From Epiperipatus broadwayi (lineage: Eukaryota > Onychophora > Udeonychophora > Euonychophora > Peripatidae): a stretch of DNA of 64,000 bases. The position numbers and the translations under genes are program-made. Each line of letters begins with the position of its first letter. Position 1 is the first letter of the stretch. The stretch covers positions 55,721 through 119,720 of the forward strand of contig JAQFVV010001063.1 of NCBI GenBank assembly GCA_028023455.1, written 5' to 3'. This document shows positions 50,166 through 63,931 of the stretch, one piece after another. The notes beneath the pieces were generated by a model, which did no database searches, was not told the DNA's origin, and was given only the letters and a program-made list of their open reading frames with translations.

Positions 50166-52810
50166 AATTATACAATTCACCTTTATTACTATCACTGCCT
50201 TTTGTTTGTCTGATACTAGTGATAATATTATTTATAAATGATTCATCATTTATAACAACCTACCCACATTGTGTGAGGTAGGCATTTGTAGACTACATTT
50301 TCTACACTTTTTGCATTTCTATGATTGGCAGAGAAGGATAAATTAGAAATGTTAGAAATGTTAAAAAAAAGAGGTAATAAAAAAAGATTATTTTTGAAAA
50401 TTGTATGAAGAGAAATGGGTATTGGCTTGGCATGTGCTTGGAAACAAGGTAATTGTAAATGATGTACTGGAAAAATTATAGAGAACATCAAAAAAGTAGT
50501 GGAATAAAGTGAATAAATTATTAAAAAAAAGTATAGAAAGGTTTGGAAAAAAAGATCAACAGCATATAAAGAAACCACCTTTTGTCCAATAACTAATGAT
50601 TATTATGATATTTATAAAGTATTTTTAAAACTTTATTCTTTATAATGGTTACTGTTTATTTATATTATAATTATGACTTTAAATTCCAGGTGTTTCTATA
50701 AAAAAATTTCACTTATCTATAGATTCTACAAGCAAGTCTAGGATTGTTTCAGGTATCCAGAACTTAGCCAGCCAATCTGATAACAATTCAATATTTTCTG
50801 GTAAATGTGTGTATAGCTTTTATTAGCAGGAAAGTAAAGAAATTCATAGATATTCTAAGCAGTTAAAAGAAAGTCAACGTAGTGACTGTAAAAAATGACG
50901 AATTAATATGAGGCAATCTTTATATCGATAAAAGTAATGTTATTCACCTGTCGACACTGATTACTCGGTTTATTATTATTTTTAATTCACCGTTTAATAA
51001 TTTCAAACTCCTTTTTTTTAAAAAAAATCTGAAACTATCTTTGCTTTTATTCCAGGTTATATCCTTAAAATATTTTGATGGATTTAAAATTTTGGTCAAT
51101 AAATAAGATTAAGAAAATTGTATATAAAAAGTTGGAATCACTTTTTTATTTTGTCTGATTTATTTTTTGTAAGTTAAATTAGCTTAGTATCTTAGAAGTC
51201 AAGAAGGTCCCTCGTGCTAATGATAAAGATGCAATCAAATTGTGGAAGGTTGGCCACAAAAAGTTGCTTTAGAAAAAAAGCAAAAGATTTTTTTAATTGT
51301 TAAAAGAGAGAAAAAAAAGATTTATCTCATTGCAAAACTTTTTTTATAATCTTTTTACTATATAAATAATTCCAAGACATGTTTGAAAATATTCAATCAG
51401 TAGTTGCTGATCTGAAATTCCACAAAAAAAAAAAAAAAAACTTTTTTTTTTTAAAATTTACAGATAAATTTAAAATCAAATTTTTTTTAAAAATATTAAT
51501 TGCAAAATAATAAAAATTTAAAACTCTATCGAGTATTGTTGAATAGTTTAAATATTGTGCTATAATTTTTTTAAAGTCAAATTTATTAGAAAATCATTAT
51601 ACAGAGAAATTTACATATTTTATGATAAAAATACATCATCATTTATCAATATATTATCATCATCATAATATAATAAAAAAAATATAAATAAAAGTAATAT
51701 TGTCCAATTACTGCGACTTGGATCTGGACTGTAACCACATTCAGTTTTCTAATGTTTCTTGACTATATATCATGACGCATTTTAACTTGCAGCTGATATG
51801 TCACAAATTCATTCTACAACAGTTAAAAAGGTGCAATACCTATTATCATAAAAATTCTGAAAAAGTAAATAAAGAGAAATTGGTTCACGTAGTAAAATCA
51901 TAGTATTTAAACAAAATCTCCCTACCTTATTTTGTTGAAGAGTATTAATAAAATGGAAGTTTAAACGAAAAATATTTACGATGAAAGATTTAATGTGTCT
52001 GTATATTATATCTACCTAATAATATTCATTCATGCATTCATCAATATATCCATCAATGCATATATGTATCTATCTGTCTGTCTATGTACCTTCTACTTGT
52101 TTCTCCACCAATGTCTCTATTACTTATCTTTCTATGTATCTATCTATCACTCCATTCATTGATCTCATAGTAATAAATTCTCTTAAAATTTATTAAATAA
52201 TTTTAATAGTCACATGACATAATAATAATTCATTTAATTACAAAATAATTATATAATAAGCTTAATATAAAATTTATATGTATACAAATTAAGTGCATAT
52301 AATATCAGTTACAACATTTATATTTATGCTATCATTCAAAGGTAAATAACTTCAATGTTAAGTTTTTAATGATTAGCATAATGCATTTTCTCCACAGTGC
52401 ACCATAATTATAGCAATGCTATACTATTCTATAATATTTGAAAATGTATTATATATATATATAAACATTTTAATGCATGTTTAGTTGCATACTTTTTGAT
52501 CATTTATTTATGATCTTTCAGTATGGTTTATAAATTATATTGCTTTGATTATTTATTCTTACTACTATGGTACTTGATATAAAAGACATAAAAATTTTGA
52601 AGAGCAAAACAATTTTTGTTTTTTATTTCTTCAAAAAATATAGATGCTTGTATGAAGCTTTTTTAAAATTTATAGTACAAGCATGTGTGATGTTCTATTC
52701 TTTATGAAATATTAGATCATGGCTACCCATAATAAATTTCTATATTAATGGGTTATAATTAAACTGGATAAAATGTACAATTTTAAGATTGTTCTGCAAT
52801 AATAATTTGT
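50166..52810. other. AT-rich intergenic DNA
   Basis: No gene recognised. Degenerate ATCT/GTCT words at 52030-52150 are a decayed tetranucleotide array. There are A and T homopolymer runs near 51420-51490. The 110-codon frame at 50246-50578 (-) has no domain. Confidence 0.45.
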
Positions 52811-52814
52811 TCTT

Positions 52815-53690
52815 GGTAGTAATTATCATCATCAATCATTATCAATCCACTGGAGGATGAAGGTCTCTGTAAGTTAAATCCATCTTCTCCATTTTTTAGC
52901 TTCTCCTTTCCACATCACCCCTGCACACTTTCTTAATTCATCTATCCATCTCACATGTAGTCTTTTTCTGGATCTTTTACAATCTTTTAGAATCCAGTTT
53001 AAGATTTCAATTGTCTATCTATTATCATCTCTTCTAGCAATATTTCCAGCCCAACTCCACTTCAGTCTTTTAATTTTTTCAATGAGGTCAGTAAGACCTG
53101 TTTATTCTCTTACCCATATATTGCATTTTCGAACTTTTCTTGTTACTCCTAACATGTATCTCTCCATACTTCTTCGAGTGGTCTGAAGTCTCTGTATTGT
53201 TCTTCTATTAAGTATCCAAGTCTCAGATCTATAAGTAAGAACTAGTAAAACACATTTATTAAAAACCTTCCTTTTCAAACACATAGGCATATTTCCTTTT
53301 AGTATCAAGTTATTTCTACAAAAAGCACTCCAACCAAGTTTAATTCTATGATTAATTTCATCCATTATGCTTCCATCTGTATTAATAATCTGACAAAGAT
53401 ATTTGTAACTGTTAACTTCTTCTAACTCATCATAATCAATCTTTATTTTCATATTTTGAGAAAATCCATTGAACATTACTTTAGTCTTTTTAACATTCAT
53501 CTTTAGTCCTACTTTCATCTGACAACTCCTGCAACATTTTCTGCAGCTCTAAAGCATTATTTGTAAGAACAACTACATCATCTGCAAAATCTAAATAATC
53601 TCCATTTACTTTCACTCTTTTAGCTTCCCATTTTAATTCACAAAATACTTCTTGCAGCACTGCTGTAAAATTTTTTGATAGTAATAATAG
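52815..53690 (-). mobile_element. 5'-truncated RTE-like LINE fragment
   Basis: The fragment begins at about 53690 within the RT (FTAVLQEVFCELKWEAKRVK), keeps motif C intact as YLDFADDVVVL, and then enters the 138-residue frame at 53102-53518. That frame has KTKVMFNGFSQ, DELEEVNSYKYLCQIINTDG, INHRIKLGWSAF, LTYRSETWILNRR and RRSMERYMLGV. It continues past a stop as SWAGNIARRDDNR and KRSRKRLHVRWIDELRKC. The 3' end near 52815 is an ATGATG-type tail. The RT of an intact element copies its RNA at a nicked target; here most of the protein is missing. Homologous to 28.9-31.7 kb but less decayed. Confidence 0.75.
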
Positions 53691-53892
53691 TCTGTTCTAT
53701 ATTAAATGAGACTAAAATTTCACAGTGAAGCCTTACTTACTCTTTTTTTTACTTTTACTTCTACTTTCAATATGTATGACATAGCAAACTTGATATGTTG
53801 TTATCATCAATAATTTTAGCCATTAATTAAAATTCATTATCTATCTTTACAGCAGATATTTATTACAAGCATTTGTAATAAATTTGTGATAG

Positions 53893-53895
<3 letters not shown>

Positions 53896-53942
<47 letters not shown>
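53896..53942. repeat. (AT)n microsatellite
   Basis: A perfect AT run of about 47 bp. Confidence 0.95.
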
Positions 53943-53945
<3 letters not shown>

Positions 53946-54211
53946 TCAAGTTCTTTATTTGAAAGAAAATAACTAAGTAATGGACTATTATAACCATGCA
54001 ATAACCTGCAAGTGGACACATTGTTAAAGATATCAGATTATACTAGTGGCAGGTAATTGGACATTGGTTATAATTTGCATTCACAAAAAAGTATAATTTG
54101 GGAGAAAACAAAATAAAGATTTGTCATTATTTGATATTTTTTATTGTATTAAATATATATTAATTCTAATATATAGTAATAGTCATATCTTATATGTTAT
54201 CAAATGATACT

Positions 54212-54215
<4 letters not shown>

Positions 54216-54250
<35 letters not shown>
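54216..54250. repeat. (CT)n microsatellite
   Basis: A perfect TC/CT run of about 35 bp. A small hairpin of ATTTGATT words follows at 54287-54335. Confidence 0.95.
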
Positions 54251-54253
<3 letters not shown>

Positions 54254-57100
54254 CCTTACAGCATTTTGGATGCTACTAAGTTCATCAAATGATTTGATTG
54301 ATTTGAAATCCAAAATTTTTCAAATCAAATCATTATGTTTTTAACCAGGTACTGCTAAAGAAAAATATCATATAATATTTATTATAATAAATATAATACT
54401 TATTTGAATTGAATTATCTCCTTTTCTCTGCTCCTCCACATACTCAGACTAATTTATCTTCACTCACAACTCACCCCTGCTTTTTATCCCTGACTATTTG
54501 TATTAGCAATTTGTCTTCCAACTTAGATCTGCAAATCTTAAAACTTTATCATATTATAACTAATTGAAATTATTTCAAAGATAATAAAATAGACGTTCAA
54601 CTTAATATTAATATAATGGTAATACAATTGATTTATTATTCACAAAATATTTACCTCTGAACATCTTGCTATCATATCAATATACATTTTCCTATCACTT
54701 TATATAAAACATTATTTATTTACCCACAAATAATAATTTTATTTATATACCACTTAAGTTTCTGTATAGATTCAATTCTTTTATTTCTTTTAATCATTAA
54801 TTCCCTCTAATTAATTCATATTAGTATCTGATCAATCTCTCCTTAATTGTTGTAGAATATTTTATTGCTTAAATGCAGCATTTACTTTAAATGATATATA
54901 CCAATAATCTAAAGAAACAATATTTAAAATCAACTAATTGGTGTAACTTTCATAGTTATTTATAAAGTATATAAGGATGGAGATGATTAAACTTAAAAAT
55001 GGGTTCCATTTCCCAATCACCTTCACAAAATTAACACTAGAAATATAAAGTATGTTTTGCTACTCTGAATAATTTGTTTAAATAAAAAGGCATGTGTATG
55101 AAGTCTTTATTCACCATCTTTTCATTTGTGAGAAGAAAAAAAATTCTGAATGAACCAATCTCAACTTCTATACTCTCTCAATTCCTGATAAAATTTGACA
55201 TTTTCTCTCTCTAATTTAACCCTTACACATATATATATATATTGTAACCAGTGTTTATATGGCACACAATAACATAGTTTGTATGCACAAATATATATAA
55301 AGTTGAAAGGAAAAGTAGAAATAAACACAGACAAAAATTTTGTGGATATTTTGTACATTTCTTGGAATAAAATAAAATAATAAAAGATTAAATAATTTTG
55401 AATTGAAAATAAAATTTTGCTAAAAGTAAACATTTCTATTATTTATTTTTAAAATTTTTTGTACATCATACTTGCGATAAAATTCCAAAAGTAGGTTGTA
55501 TTTTTTATCTAATCTAGCTAATATGAAAAGGATTGATAAAAAGTTTGTAGTAGTATTTTTTTGAGAAGCAGTTGGCAGAGTAGAGAGTTGGTTTCCAGAA
55601 TTATACAGATAACTGCTATGGATCAGAGATATCTGAAATCAAGACAGAAGGAGGCAGATGCTGCTAATTCACTATGCTGGGGTTTAGATATACCTAGAAG
55701 GAAGACCCATTTTTCTGTCTATATAGCTGTAAATGTGGACAAGATAGCTTGCTGACCTGAAGTCTATCAAATCCTAGACAGAAGGGAGCTGATTCAATGC
55801 CAACCATACTTGAATTATATTTTTCTCAATGTGACTATAAACCAATCACACCAAGACCAGCTTACTAAGAAAACCTCAGCTTGCTGAAGAAGTAATTATA
55901 CATATGCTGATGTATCTATGTGCATAAAACCACAAATAAATATATTTATATAATGTTTACCTGGTATGTAGTGATAGATATATCAAGACTGATATTTTAA
56001 AATAATTTCTTTAATAAAAATGACATTTTAAACTTCATATTTTAAATTTAAAGATGTTATAATTAAGAGCAATCTGTGATGATAATATATATAGAGAGAA
56101 CTCTATTTTTTTAAAAAAGAAGAAATCAAAGAAAACAAATCTTTTTAGATTAATTTAAAGATGTAATTAATTTGGAGTAACCTATCAAAAAAGGGAACTT
56201 ACAAACTGACAAGAGATTGAATTTTTTTTTAAAAAAAGTAAAAATGTTATGAGATAATAACTGATTCATATTACTTTTTCATATATATACATGGATGTGT
56301 GAATCTTATGTATATTCAACAGAGGATTAATTATGAAAATGTTAATTTGATTTATTATTTTGACAAATTCAAATAGGTTAATAAACATATTGCATGTCTG
56401 TGTGGTTATATATATATGAGTTGAAGTAAACTGAATATAAGTTTTTTTGTATCACTAAAATGTGATAACTTTAAATTTTAATCATTTATTGTATTTTATA
56501 TGACAATTAAAATATAAATCAATTATACTGCACATTTATGTTCAAATACCAATGCATGTCAGGTAGACACTTATATGTAAATTTTAATCATTTCATTATT
56601 TTATGACATAAGTATGTTCAGAAATTATTAAACCACATCTGTGTGCTGACTGTATTTTAAGTAAATCTATTGGAACATATATGTAAACCACAGTATAATA
56701 ACTTGAATTTTGTATATTAATCGTGTAAATTACAATATAACAATTTTTATTGTATATTAATCAAAATTAGGAGGCTTAATTTATATGTGTATAGCCAATG
56801 TCAAAAATCTTAATATCATTTTTTTATTGTTGTTATTAATAAACTTATATATCATTGTTAAAATTATTCCAGTGAACTTAATTCTAAATATTTTTAGGAT
56901 ATTATGTTACATCATCTCTTGATCACAGTAACGGTTATAGATCTTATGTTCTCTGAACTAGATTCATGCCTAATGGTCATATATATATATATAGAAAGTA
57001 ATGTATATTAGTGTAGGGGCATTGGCACTAAGAATATATACTTTAAAGTCCATGCACTACATTTTATTTTATTTTAGCCTCTATTAGAAATAATCAGAAT
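54251..57100. other. AT-rich intergenic DNA with short unassigned ORF
   Basis: No gene assigned. The GC-richer segment at 55560-55900 includes a 64-codon frame (55561-55755, +) with protein-like composition (MRSSWQSRELVSRIIQ, PRRKTHFSVYIAVNVDK). No domain, splice site or second copy was identified, so it may be a retrotransposed mRNA piece or chance. Confidence 0.35.
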
Positions 57101-57105
57101 GTTTA

Positions 57106-57270
57106 ATATCCCAACATTATTGTTTTTATGATTATATATTCTTATGGATTAGCATTTAAGTTTGTGCATCCAAATTAGGTTTAAATAATTGCCCCATGCT
57201 GGCAATGGCTAAATAGTTGACTTAGTCTATAGTAGATTCATTTCAAATCCAGTCACAAGATTGACTGTTT
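57106..57270 (-). repeat. Interspersed repeat family 3, copy 2
   Basis: Reverse complement of the 38451-38625 repeat, with the same internal words (CAGTCAATC, GTGACTGGATTTGAAATG, TTTGGATGCACAAACTTA). Two copies in opposite orientation identify a dispersed family. Confidence 0.65.
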
Positions 57271-57553
57271 ATTTATTTTTTATTGATCATTTATGTTGAT
57301 GATGAATGAGCATTACTTTTACTTAATGATAATGTTGGTGGATTTATAGTTAATCATAGTTATTCTAGGAAGTTAACTGGATTAATCTATCAGAGAGTTC
57401 TCATGATCTCTCATGCTCTTATATTAAATAATTTTATTTGAAATATTTTGTACTTGGGGTTGATGATGATTTTGTCATCATCCCATCTCAATCTAATTAC
57501 CCATCCCATTATAATATTTAATAAATTCTTTTTCTCTTCACTAGTAAAAATTT

Positions 57554-58355
57554 GTAATTATAAATATGCGACTTTTTTCGCATGCGTTAGTGAAGCTATA
57601 ATTATACTTAAAATAATGTGTAATAGGTCTGCTTAGTGCTTTTGAGATTTAATGTTATAATCTCATACTCATAGCTTTGTGAATGAATACTGTTGATTTA
57701 CTGTACACATATGCAAATGAGTTTGAATATTTAATTAGTCCATTGTTTACAGAGAGCAAAGCATGCCTCTCTTCTATTAATGGCACTGGGATCATTTGCA
57801 ATACTAACCGACTAATAAATAATTCCAAAGATACAATAGAAAAAGATCAAGCCCCTCATGTGGTCTATAAAATGGCATGCCCTCAATTAGGCTGCCAGGC
57901 ATCTTACTACAGTGAGACTCGGGTTAACCTTAATACAAGAATTTACCAACAGAGGTATGTATACAACAGGGTTAAAAATAAAAATGAAGGAACATCAATA
58001 TTCTGGGACCACCAAGCAGCTACAGGCCATGTATTTGAACCTAGTTCTGCCCAAATAATTTGTACAGAGAAGAGTGATGCCAAAAGAAAAGTTAAAGAAG
58101 TTTTTTACATTGCAAATGATCCCAGTGCCATTAATAGAAGAGAGGCATGCTTTGCTCTCTCTAAACAATGGACTAATTAAATATTCAAATTCATTTGCAT
58201 ATGTGTACAATAAATCAACAGTATTCATTCACAAAGCTATGAGTATGAGATTAGAACATTAAATCTCAAAAACTAAGCAGACCTATTACACATTATTTTA
58301 AGTATAGTTATAGCTTCACTAACGCATGCAAAAAAAGTCGCATATTTATAATTAT
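57554..58355 (+). mobile_element. Penelope-like 3' fragment with inverted 3'-end duplication
   Basis: Arms of about 250 bp at 57554-57802 and 58109-58355 are near-identical inverted copies. Both translated starts read MNTVDLLYTYANEFEYLISP with one residue difference over the first 40. The plus-strand unit from about 57803 encodes a GIY-YIG-type endonuclease end and then the 3' UTR (AATAAA at 58209-58214). The left arm is the same 3' terminus turned around. Such 5'-truncated copies joined to an inverted terminal piece are characteristic of Penelope-like elements. Confidence 0.75.
57803..58180 (+). pseudogene. Penelope-like GIY-YIG endonuclease domain fragment
   Basis: The frame 57683-58180 is open for 165 residues, but its first ~40 codons are inverted 3' UTR and end-of-ORF sequence read backwards. 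The genuine protein part starts after the junction near 57803. It has HVVYKMACPQLGCQASYYSE, TRVNLNTRIYQQ, TSIFWDHQAATGHVF and then a helical end closing ACFALSKQWTN. The Cys-x-Cys approach, the Y-x-x-x-T-R-x-x-x-x-R core and the downstream H and G-H match the Penelope endonuclease, related to GIY-YIG nucleases, which nicks the integration site. YYSET stands where YIGET is usual; the other Penelope copy in this window shows the same change. No RT is attached. Confidence 0.7.
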
Positions 58356-58356
58356 A

Positions 58357-59060
<704 letters not shown>

Positions 59061-59164
59061 CATAAAAACATTTAATTCAACATACATAACCTCTGTAGAA
59101 GTTAAAAATATTATTTGCAAAATAGCAGTACGGTTGCTATTCTTTCTTATTTTCATAACTATAA

Positions 59165-59425
59165 AAATACCTTTCTGAGTTTAAACCCACATGAGAACTT
59201 GGATTTTAAGTAAAAGAAAACTCATTTTACTTCAACAAAAGACCCACAACAGAAGAACTATTATAGATTTATAAGAAAAATTTGCTAAGCCTTAGAAATT
59301 GTCAATTAGTAGTAATTGATGATTTCTCAGTAACATCAAAGGTTAAAATTTATCTCTATTTCAGATATTATCTCCTCATTTTTATTCATTATTATAATAG
59401 CAATCCATAAAAACATTTAATTCAA
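59165..59425 (+). repeat. Direct partial copy of the 58.36-58.86 kb palindrome arm
   Basis: Matches the right arm (TTTTACTTCAACAAAAGA, TTAGAAATTGTCAATTA, CATCAAAGGTTAAAATTTAT) and continues through TTCATTATTATAATAGCAAT into CCATAAAAACATTTAATTCA. It shows the family's sequence at the point where the neighbouring copy carries the AAT expansion. Confidence 0.75.
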
Positions 59426-60950
59426 TATATAAATATATATGAACACAAAACTAATAAATGCTACTGTGAGCATTTGAATTAAAAGTTGTGATATAAAATG
59501 CAATGACAACTTGAATTTTATAAACTAATAATTTATGTATAAGAAACAATTATCTCATACACACGCAATAAAAATAATTATTTTAGATAATAAATTCATA
59601 CAACAAAAAAACATATAAAAATAATTAAGCAAAAGTAATGTAATTATTAATATAAAAGAAATAAACTCAAACATAATAAATAGATTACACTGAGCTATTA
59701 AGATCTTTTCTATTTTCTTCTCTTAAAACTTTTAAAAGACACATTCTCATTATGATATATATATATTTATAAATCCATTACTGATCAGTATGTGCTTAAA
59801 TCCTGTGGTGTCTTTTATTTTTCCAATTTGTTCAACTTAAATATTCAGTTTCCAACAATGATAGAGGTGCACATTCTTCAGAGGCATATGTTGTGATATT
59901 TAAAATTTGAGCTCCTGATGATTCTCAGATGATTACATAATTATAAAGAACTGGTAGATGCTTAAATTAATCAAAAATGCATTTTTTTCTGTGACTGTAT
60001 CAACCAATAATAATCCATAAATCAAGAGTTTATATTTCTGGTAATTTTGATTTATATTTAATAAATCATTTCTTTCCAACACTGTAATGCATATCTCAAC
60101 CACAGTTATAGTTCACAAAGCAAAAAGTTTCTCTTGAATTTAAAATTACTTCTTTGTGGACAGTTTTTACTACTCTTTTCAATAATTAGAGATATACTGA
60201 TTATTTTTAATTCTTCCATTCAGTGCTGGATAATTTTCTCTCCTTTCTTTTATTCTTTTTAAGAATTCTTCCACTTTTTTCTTTTTAACATTTCTGCTTT
60301 TAATTGAAGTACATAATAAATTACTAAGTTTTTCCTTATAATTTTAATTACTATTACTTATTAGATTTGTAGATTCTTTTTTTTTCTTATCTATAAATGT
60401 AACCAAATTTACTATTTTTTTAATAAAATAGTTATATTTCAATCTCTTTTGTTTCTATTAAACCACCATTACTTGTATCAAATTTTTATTGACATTTATT
60501 TTAATAAAGTTTTATTAATTTTAGTTGTTTTTATTTATTTGATCCAAGTAAGATACTTTTACATCTCTCAGCCATGAACACACTTACATGCACTTTAAAA
60601 AAAAAAATTAAATCATTGCATTTCCCTTTAATTAATTATTATTAGTGACTATAAAACAATTTTGAGTAGTTCATTATAGGCTTCTGTATCATCTATGTAC
60701 TACTGCCTGATTGTCTTTTAAGCTTCTGTTTTCAGCATTATAATATGTATATATCTGATTATTCTATTCACACTCAAAGTATGTAAAAAATACTGTTTTA
60801 GCTGGTCCATAAACACTGCAGCACTCCCAGAAAAAAAATTATTTTGCATAATTATTATGTAAATACAATTAATTAAACCATTTTTAAAAAGAATTATTTT
60901 AAGTGATGTTTGAGACTCTATGCAAAGACATTGTTAATGATGGCAATGGC
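59426..60950. other. AT-rich intergenic DNA
   Basis: No gene or recognisable repeat seen. Includes T-rich pyrimidine tracts at 60220-60400. Confidence 0.45.
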
Positions 60951-60959
60951 AGAAATATC

Positions 60960-61110
60960 ATGTTCAATGAATTTCAGCAAGTCACATTGAGTTTCATATG
61001 CTTCTATTACTACATGAAAGTAACACCATGAGAGCTGCTTATTCTTGCAGTAACAGTATAAGGAGAAGTCACAGTGCATCACATCATATCAGTAGTATAT
61101 TCATTTATTC
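60960..61110 (+). mobile_element. LINE 3'-end fragment
   Basis: The segment TATAAGGAGAAGTCACAGTGCATCACATCAT at about 61058-61090 matches the end of the LINE fragment at 46515-46550. It marks a short 5'-truncated copy of the same family or a shared 3' terminal sequence. No coding motif is present. Confidence 0.4.
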
Positions 61111-61799
61111 TAGTTTCTCTTCCGAATGAATAAATTTGTATTGTTTTCATTTAGGATGAGCCAGAAAATATTTTTTCTTATAATTAACATTTATAAATTA
61201 ACAGAAAAATAGCAAAAGAATAAATGAAATATTATTTTAAATATTTATTATGATGGGTGTTACTGATGAATGTATGTAACAAACTATATTTTTCTAATTG
61301 TCATTACATAAAAAAATTGGAATAAAAAATAAAGGTCAATCTACTCTGGATATTATTATTTATTTAACAGAAGCTAGTAAAAAATAAGAGATCTTTTAAC
61401 AATGATTGGTATGGAAAAATAAAATGGTTATGTAGTTACAAAAGTAAAAGTGCTCTGTTTTTTTCCTTACTTAGTTTTTGGTGGCAATACTGTAATAAAG
61501 TGCCTCTACTTAACTATTTCCTGGGTTGCCACTATCTATGTTGCAACACATTACAAACATGTTTCAATAATTGCATGTATGCATGAACAATGCTTTCAAA
61601 TATTTATTTAGATGAATGATTAAATGTTTTGAAAATGAATTTTATTTACAATATTTTATAGATAGTTTATCTGCCTTAAATTTATCTTAAAATCTATATT
61701 TTGTGTTAATATAAATACACACATAAACTATAAGATATATAAATACTATTTCTATATTAAAATAGACAATCACCATCTTAATAAATGATAAATTTTATA
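61111..61799. other. AT-rich intergenic DNA
   Basis: Nothing recognised. This may include the far 3' flank of the Penelope-like element. Confidence 0.4.
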
Positions 61800-61888
61800 T
61801 TCAAGTGCTTTCAAAGGTCTAAGCCTTCATTTTCAAGAAGTAGCTGGAATAAAATATGCAAATTAGGTTGGACTAGATTTTCATTGAC

Positions 61889-62345
61889 CTAGATTTGCCA
61901 CTTCCTGGAGATGGCATAAAATGTTTCTTTTTTATTCATGGTGTGGATGTCAGAGATGATATGCCTCTTTAACTCTCCTTCACAACTCATGCTGCTTTCT
62001 GCACACCATGTGAAGTTTGTCTGGCCTGCACTGGTGTCCCAAAGAAGCTGCATGCTGCACAAAAATAGAAGGGTAGGATGAATCAGCCAAAACCTTATTG
62101 TATGTGTATATATGTTGTGCAAGTCTTGTGTGGATGGATGCCCTAGTCTCACTATAATATGCTACCAGGCAATTATTGTTACTACATGCAACCTTGTGAA
62201 TGATCTGCTGGGCATATATTGGGGGAATGTGGTCTTCAGTATTATTTACGCATCTGTTGAAATTGGGGGGAGAGTGGTAACACAACCTAAAATTGTTACT
62301 AAAGATTGTGTATAAATCTTTATGTATATTTTTGATATGTGGCAA
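61889..62345 (-). pseudogene. Penelope-like linker and GIY-YIG-type endonuclease
   Basis: Frame 61980-62345 reads MPHIKNIHKDLYTIFSNNFR (the LPYI-x-G-x-S block that links RT and endonuclease), then IIHKVACSNNNCLVAYYSET and TRLAQH. A frameshift moves the end of the domain to frame 61889-62152 (CEGELKRHIISDIHTMNKKE, ending ISRKWQI). The layout matches the domain at 57.8-58.2 kb, including YYSETR in place of YIGxTR. The domain nicks target DNA in active Penelope elements. Confidence 0.7.
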
Positions 62346-62483
62346 TGAGATACGGGATTTATTCTGTTGTTTTCTCGAATGGAATGGTTTTTAAAATTTC
62401 TAATAATATTATTGATTGATCTCGTTATACTTTGCATTTATTAATTCATTCTGAACATCTCAATGTTCTTCCCTTTATCAGCT

Positions 62484-62933
62484 TCAAAGCTGCACAGATT
62501 TGCATTTGAGACCAGCCATTTTACATGTATATGGAGTGTTCAATGAGAGGTGTATGTGGCCCCTAACATTGATCAGTTTGATGGTCATTCTATAACAGAA
62601 GCAAGGGGCCTCCATATTCACTTGTAGATCTAGATATTTAATGCTATTCAGAGCTTCATTTTGAGTTGTTTTTATTTGTAGATCTGATGCTGTTGTGAGG
62701 TCTGTCTTAATGTCTTCTATTATTTCTTTAGGTGCAGCTATAAAAATATCATCCATGTATCTAATGTATAGCAATAAACCACAGCCCACATATCTATGGA
62801 TGATAATTTTTGTTTGTATGTATGCACTTATTACAATGCTGGCAATGATTCCATTCATTGGAAGACCCATTGACCAACCATTGAGCATGTGGTACCATTC
62901 TTGGTTGAACACAGCATACATGTTTTTGTTCAT
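62484..62933 (-). pseudogene. Penelope-like RT, palm (motifs B and C)
   Basis: A 149-residue frame with GWSMGLPMNGIIASI (motif B; Penelope RTs have G-x-x-M-G-x-P-x-S/N) and LLYIRYMDDIFI (motif C with both catalytic Asp). This continues to LQIKTTQNEALNSIKYLDLQ, the usual T-x-E-x-E-x-x-x-x-x-FLD block. The frame also opens a few codons upstream of its first Met. The palm itself looks catalytically intact although neighbouring frames are broken. Motif A is not legible in this frame. Confidence 0.75.
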
Positions 62934-63013
62934 CAGCTCAACAGAGCTACGAAAATTGGATATGATCCTGACCTATGCCATGTCTGGTGAGTGCTTTTAC
63001 TATTATTACGGAT

Positions 63014-63295
63014 TTAGGTTGATCGATAGGCCCATACAATTCTGTGACATTGCGAGCTGTCATCTGTGTATTTTTGTTCTGGAGCCACATTCTTCAATCT
63101 ATTTACAAAGTCGAAGGATGACTTGATGGCATAATCCCCATAGCTCATGGCTTGTGTAATCCATGTATTTATGGTTTTTGCTATCTTGTAATAATGGACA
63201 CTGCCAATGTCAATCATCAGTCTCAGTGGTACACCTTCCTTGTGAGTTTTAGCATTTGAGAACATTCTTGGAGGGGTAGTTGCAGCCAGGTACAT
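63014..63295 (-). pseudogene. Penelope-like RT, fingers region
   Basis: A 93-residue frame containing NAKTHKEGVPLRLMIDIGS and YKIAKTINTWI. These match the K-x-H-K-x-G-x-P-x-R-P-I and Y-x-(L/I)-A-K blocks at the start of Penelope RTs, telomerase-related enzymes that copy the element RNA at the insertion site. SFDFVNRLKNV follows, the pre-motif-A helix. It is in frame with the N-terminal fragment but broken before the palm. Confidence 0.75.
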
Positions 63296-63595
63296 TTGGA
63301 GATATTCAGCCTTAAAGAATGCTTTTAATGTGTGAGGCCTGAGAACAGCTGAGACAAACTTATCTTTATTTAATCTAAAGTTGATCTCTGGAACTTTTAT
63401 AAATTACAGTTTATCTATTTGTTGCTGAATTTTGTTTATGTAGTTCCCTGTATTCATAATCATGAATTTGTTTTCTTTATCTTCTTTCATGACCGTATCT
63501 TATTGTGATCCATAAACCTTTGTGTTGCTGCTGTCTTATATCTTCACTGTTCATACCATGGATGTATGGCCTTGTGTTGTATGCATTTGGCAATT

Positions 63596-63931
63596 TTAGC
63601 TATATGAGTCTTTGAGTGGAATATTGTCCAAACTGGCTTCAGGGTCTGCCACTAGCTCCATTTTAGTTGGCCTCCATCCTTCACTGACAAATCTAGGGCC
63701 TTTATTCAACACTGTTTTTACAACCTCTGGGATGTGAGTCTTTGTTAAATTTATGAAACTTTCTTGACCCTGTAGAGCTATCTGTCTGTTTTGTTTATAG
63801 GCTAGAAATTTGAACTTATCATTAAATTTTGTTTCCAATTTTACTCTTAGTCTGTTAATTTTATCGATCATATTTGGTGGTGGTACTCTATTGTTGAAAA
63901 TAATTTTGAACCTGATGTTTGCTGTTGACAA
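63596..63931 (-). pseudogene. Penelope-like N-terminal domain fragment
   Basis: A 111-residue frame with LNKGPRFVSEGWRPTKMEL near its end, corresponding to the LNLG-x-KFVP block that precedes the RT in Penelope-like proteins. Upstream is a charged, probably helical region (DKINRLRVKLETKFNDKFKF). This part is thought to form the N-terminal extension before the RT fingers. The true start is outside the window or lost. Confidence 0.6.

Noticed and set aside
57683-57802. N-terminal 40 residues of the 165-codon Penelope-like frame as a real protein start
   Set aside because: This part is the inverted 3' terminus read backwards; the identical peptide appears from the opposite arm on the other strand.
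62695-63126. 143-codon plus-strand frame with hydrophobic stretches
   Set aside because: Antisense shadow of the Penelope-like RT palm on the other strand.
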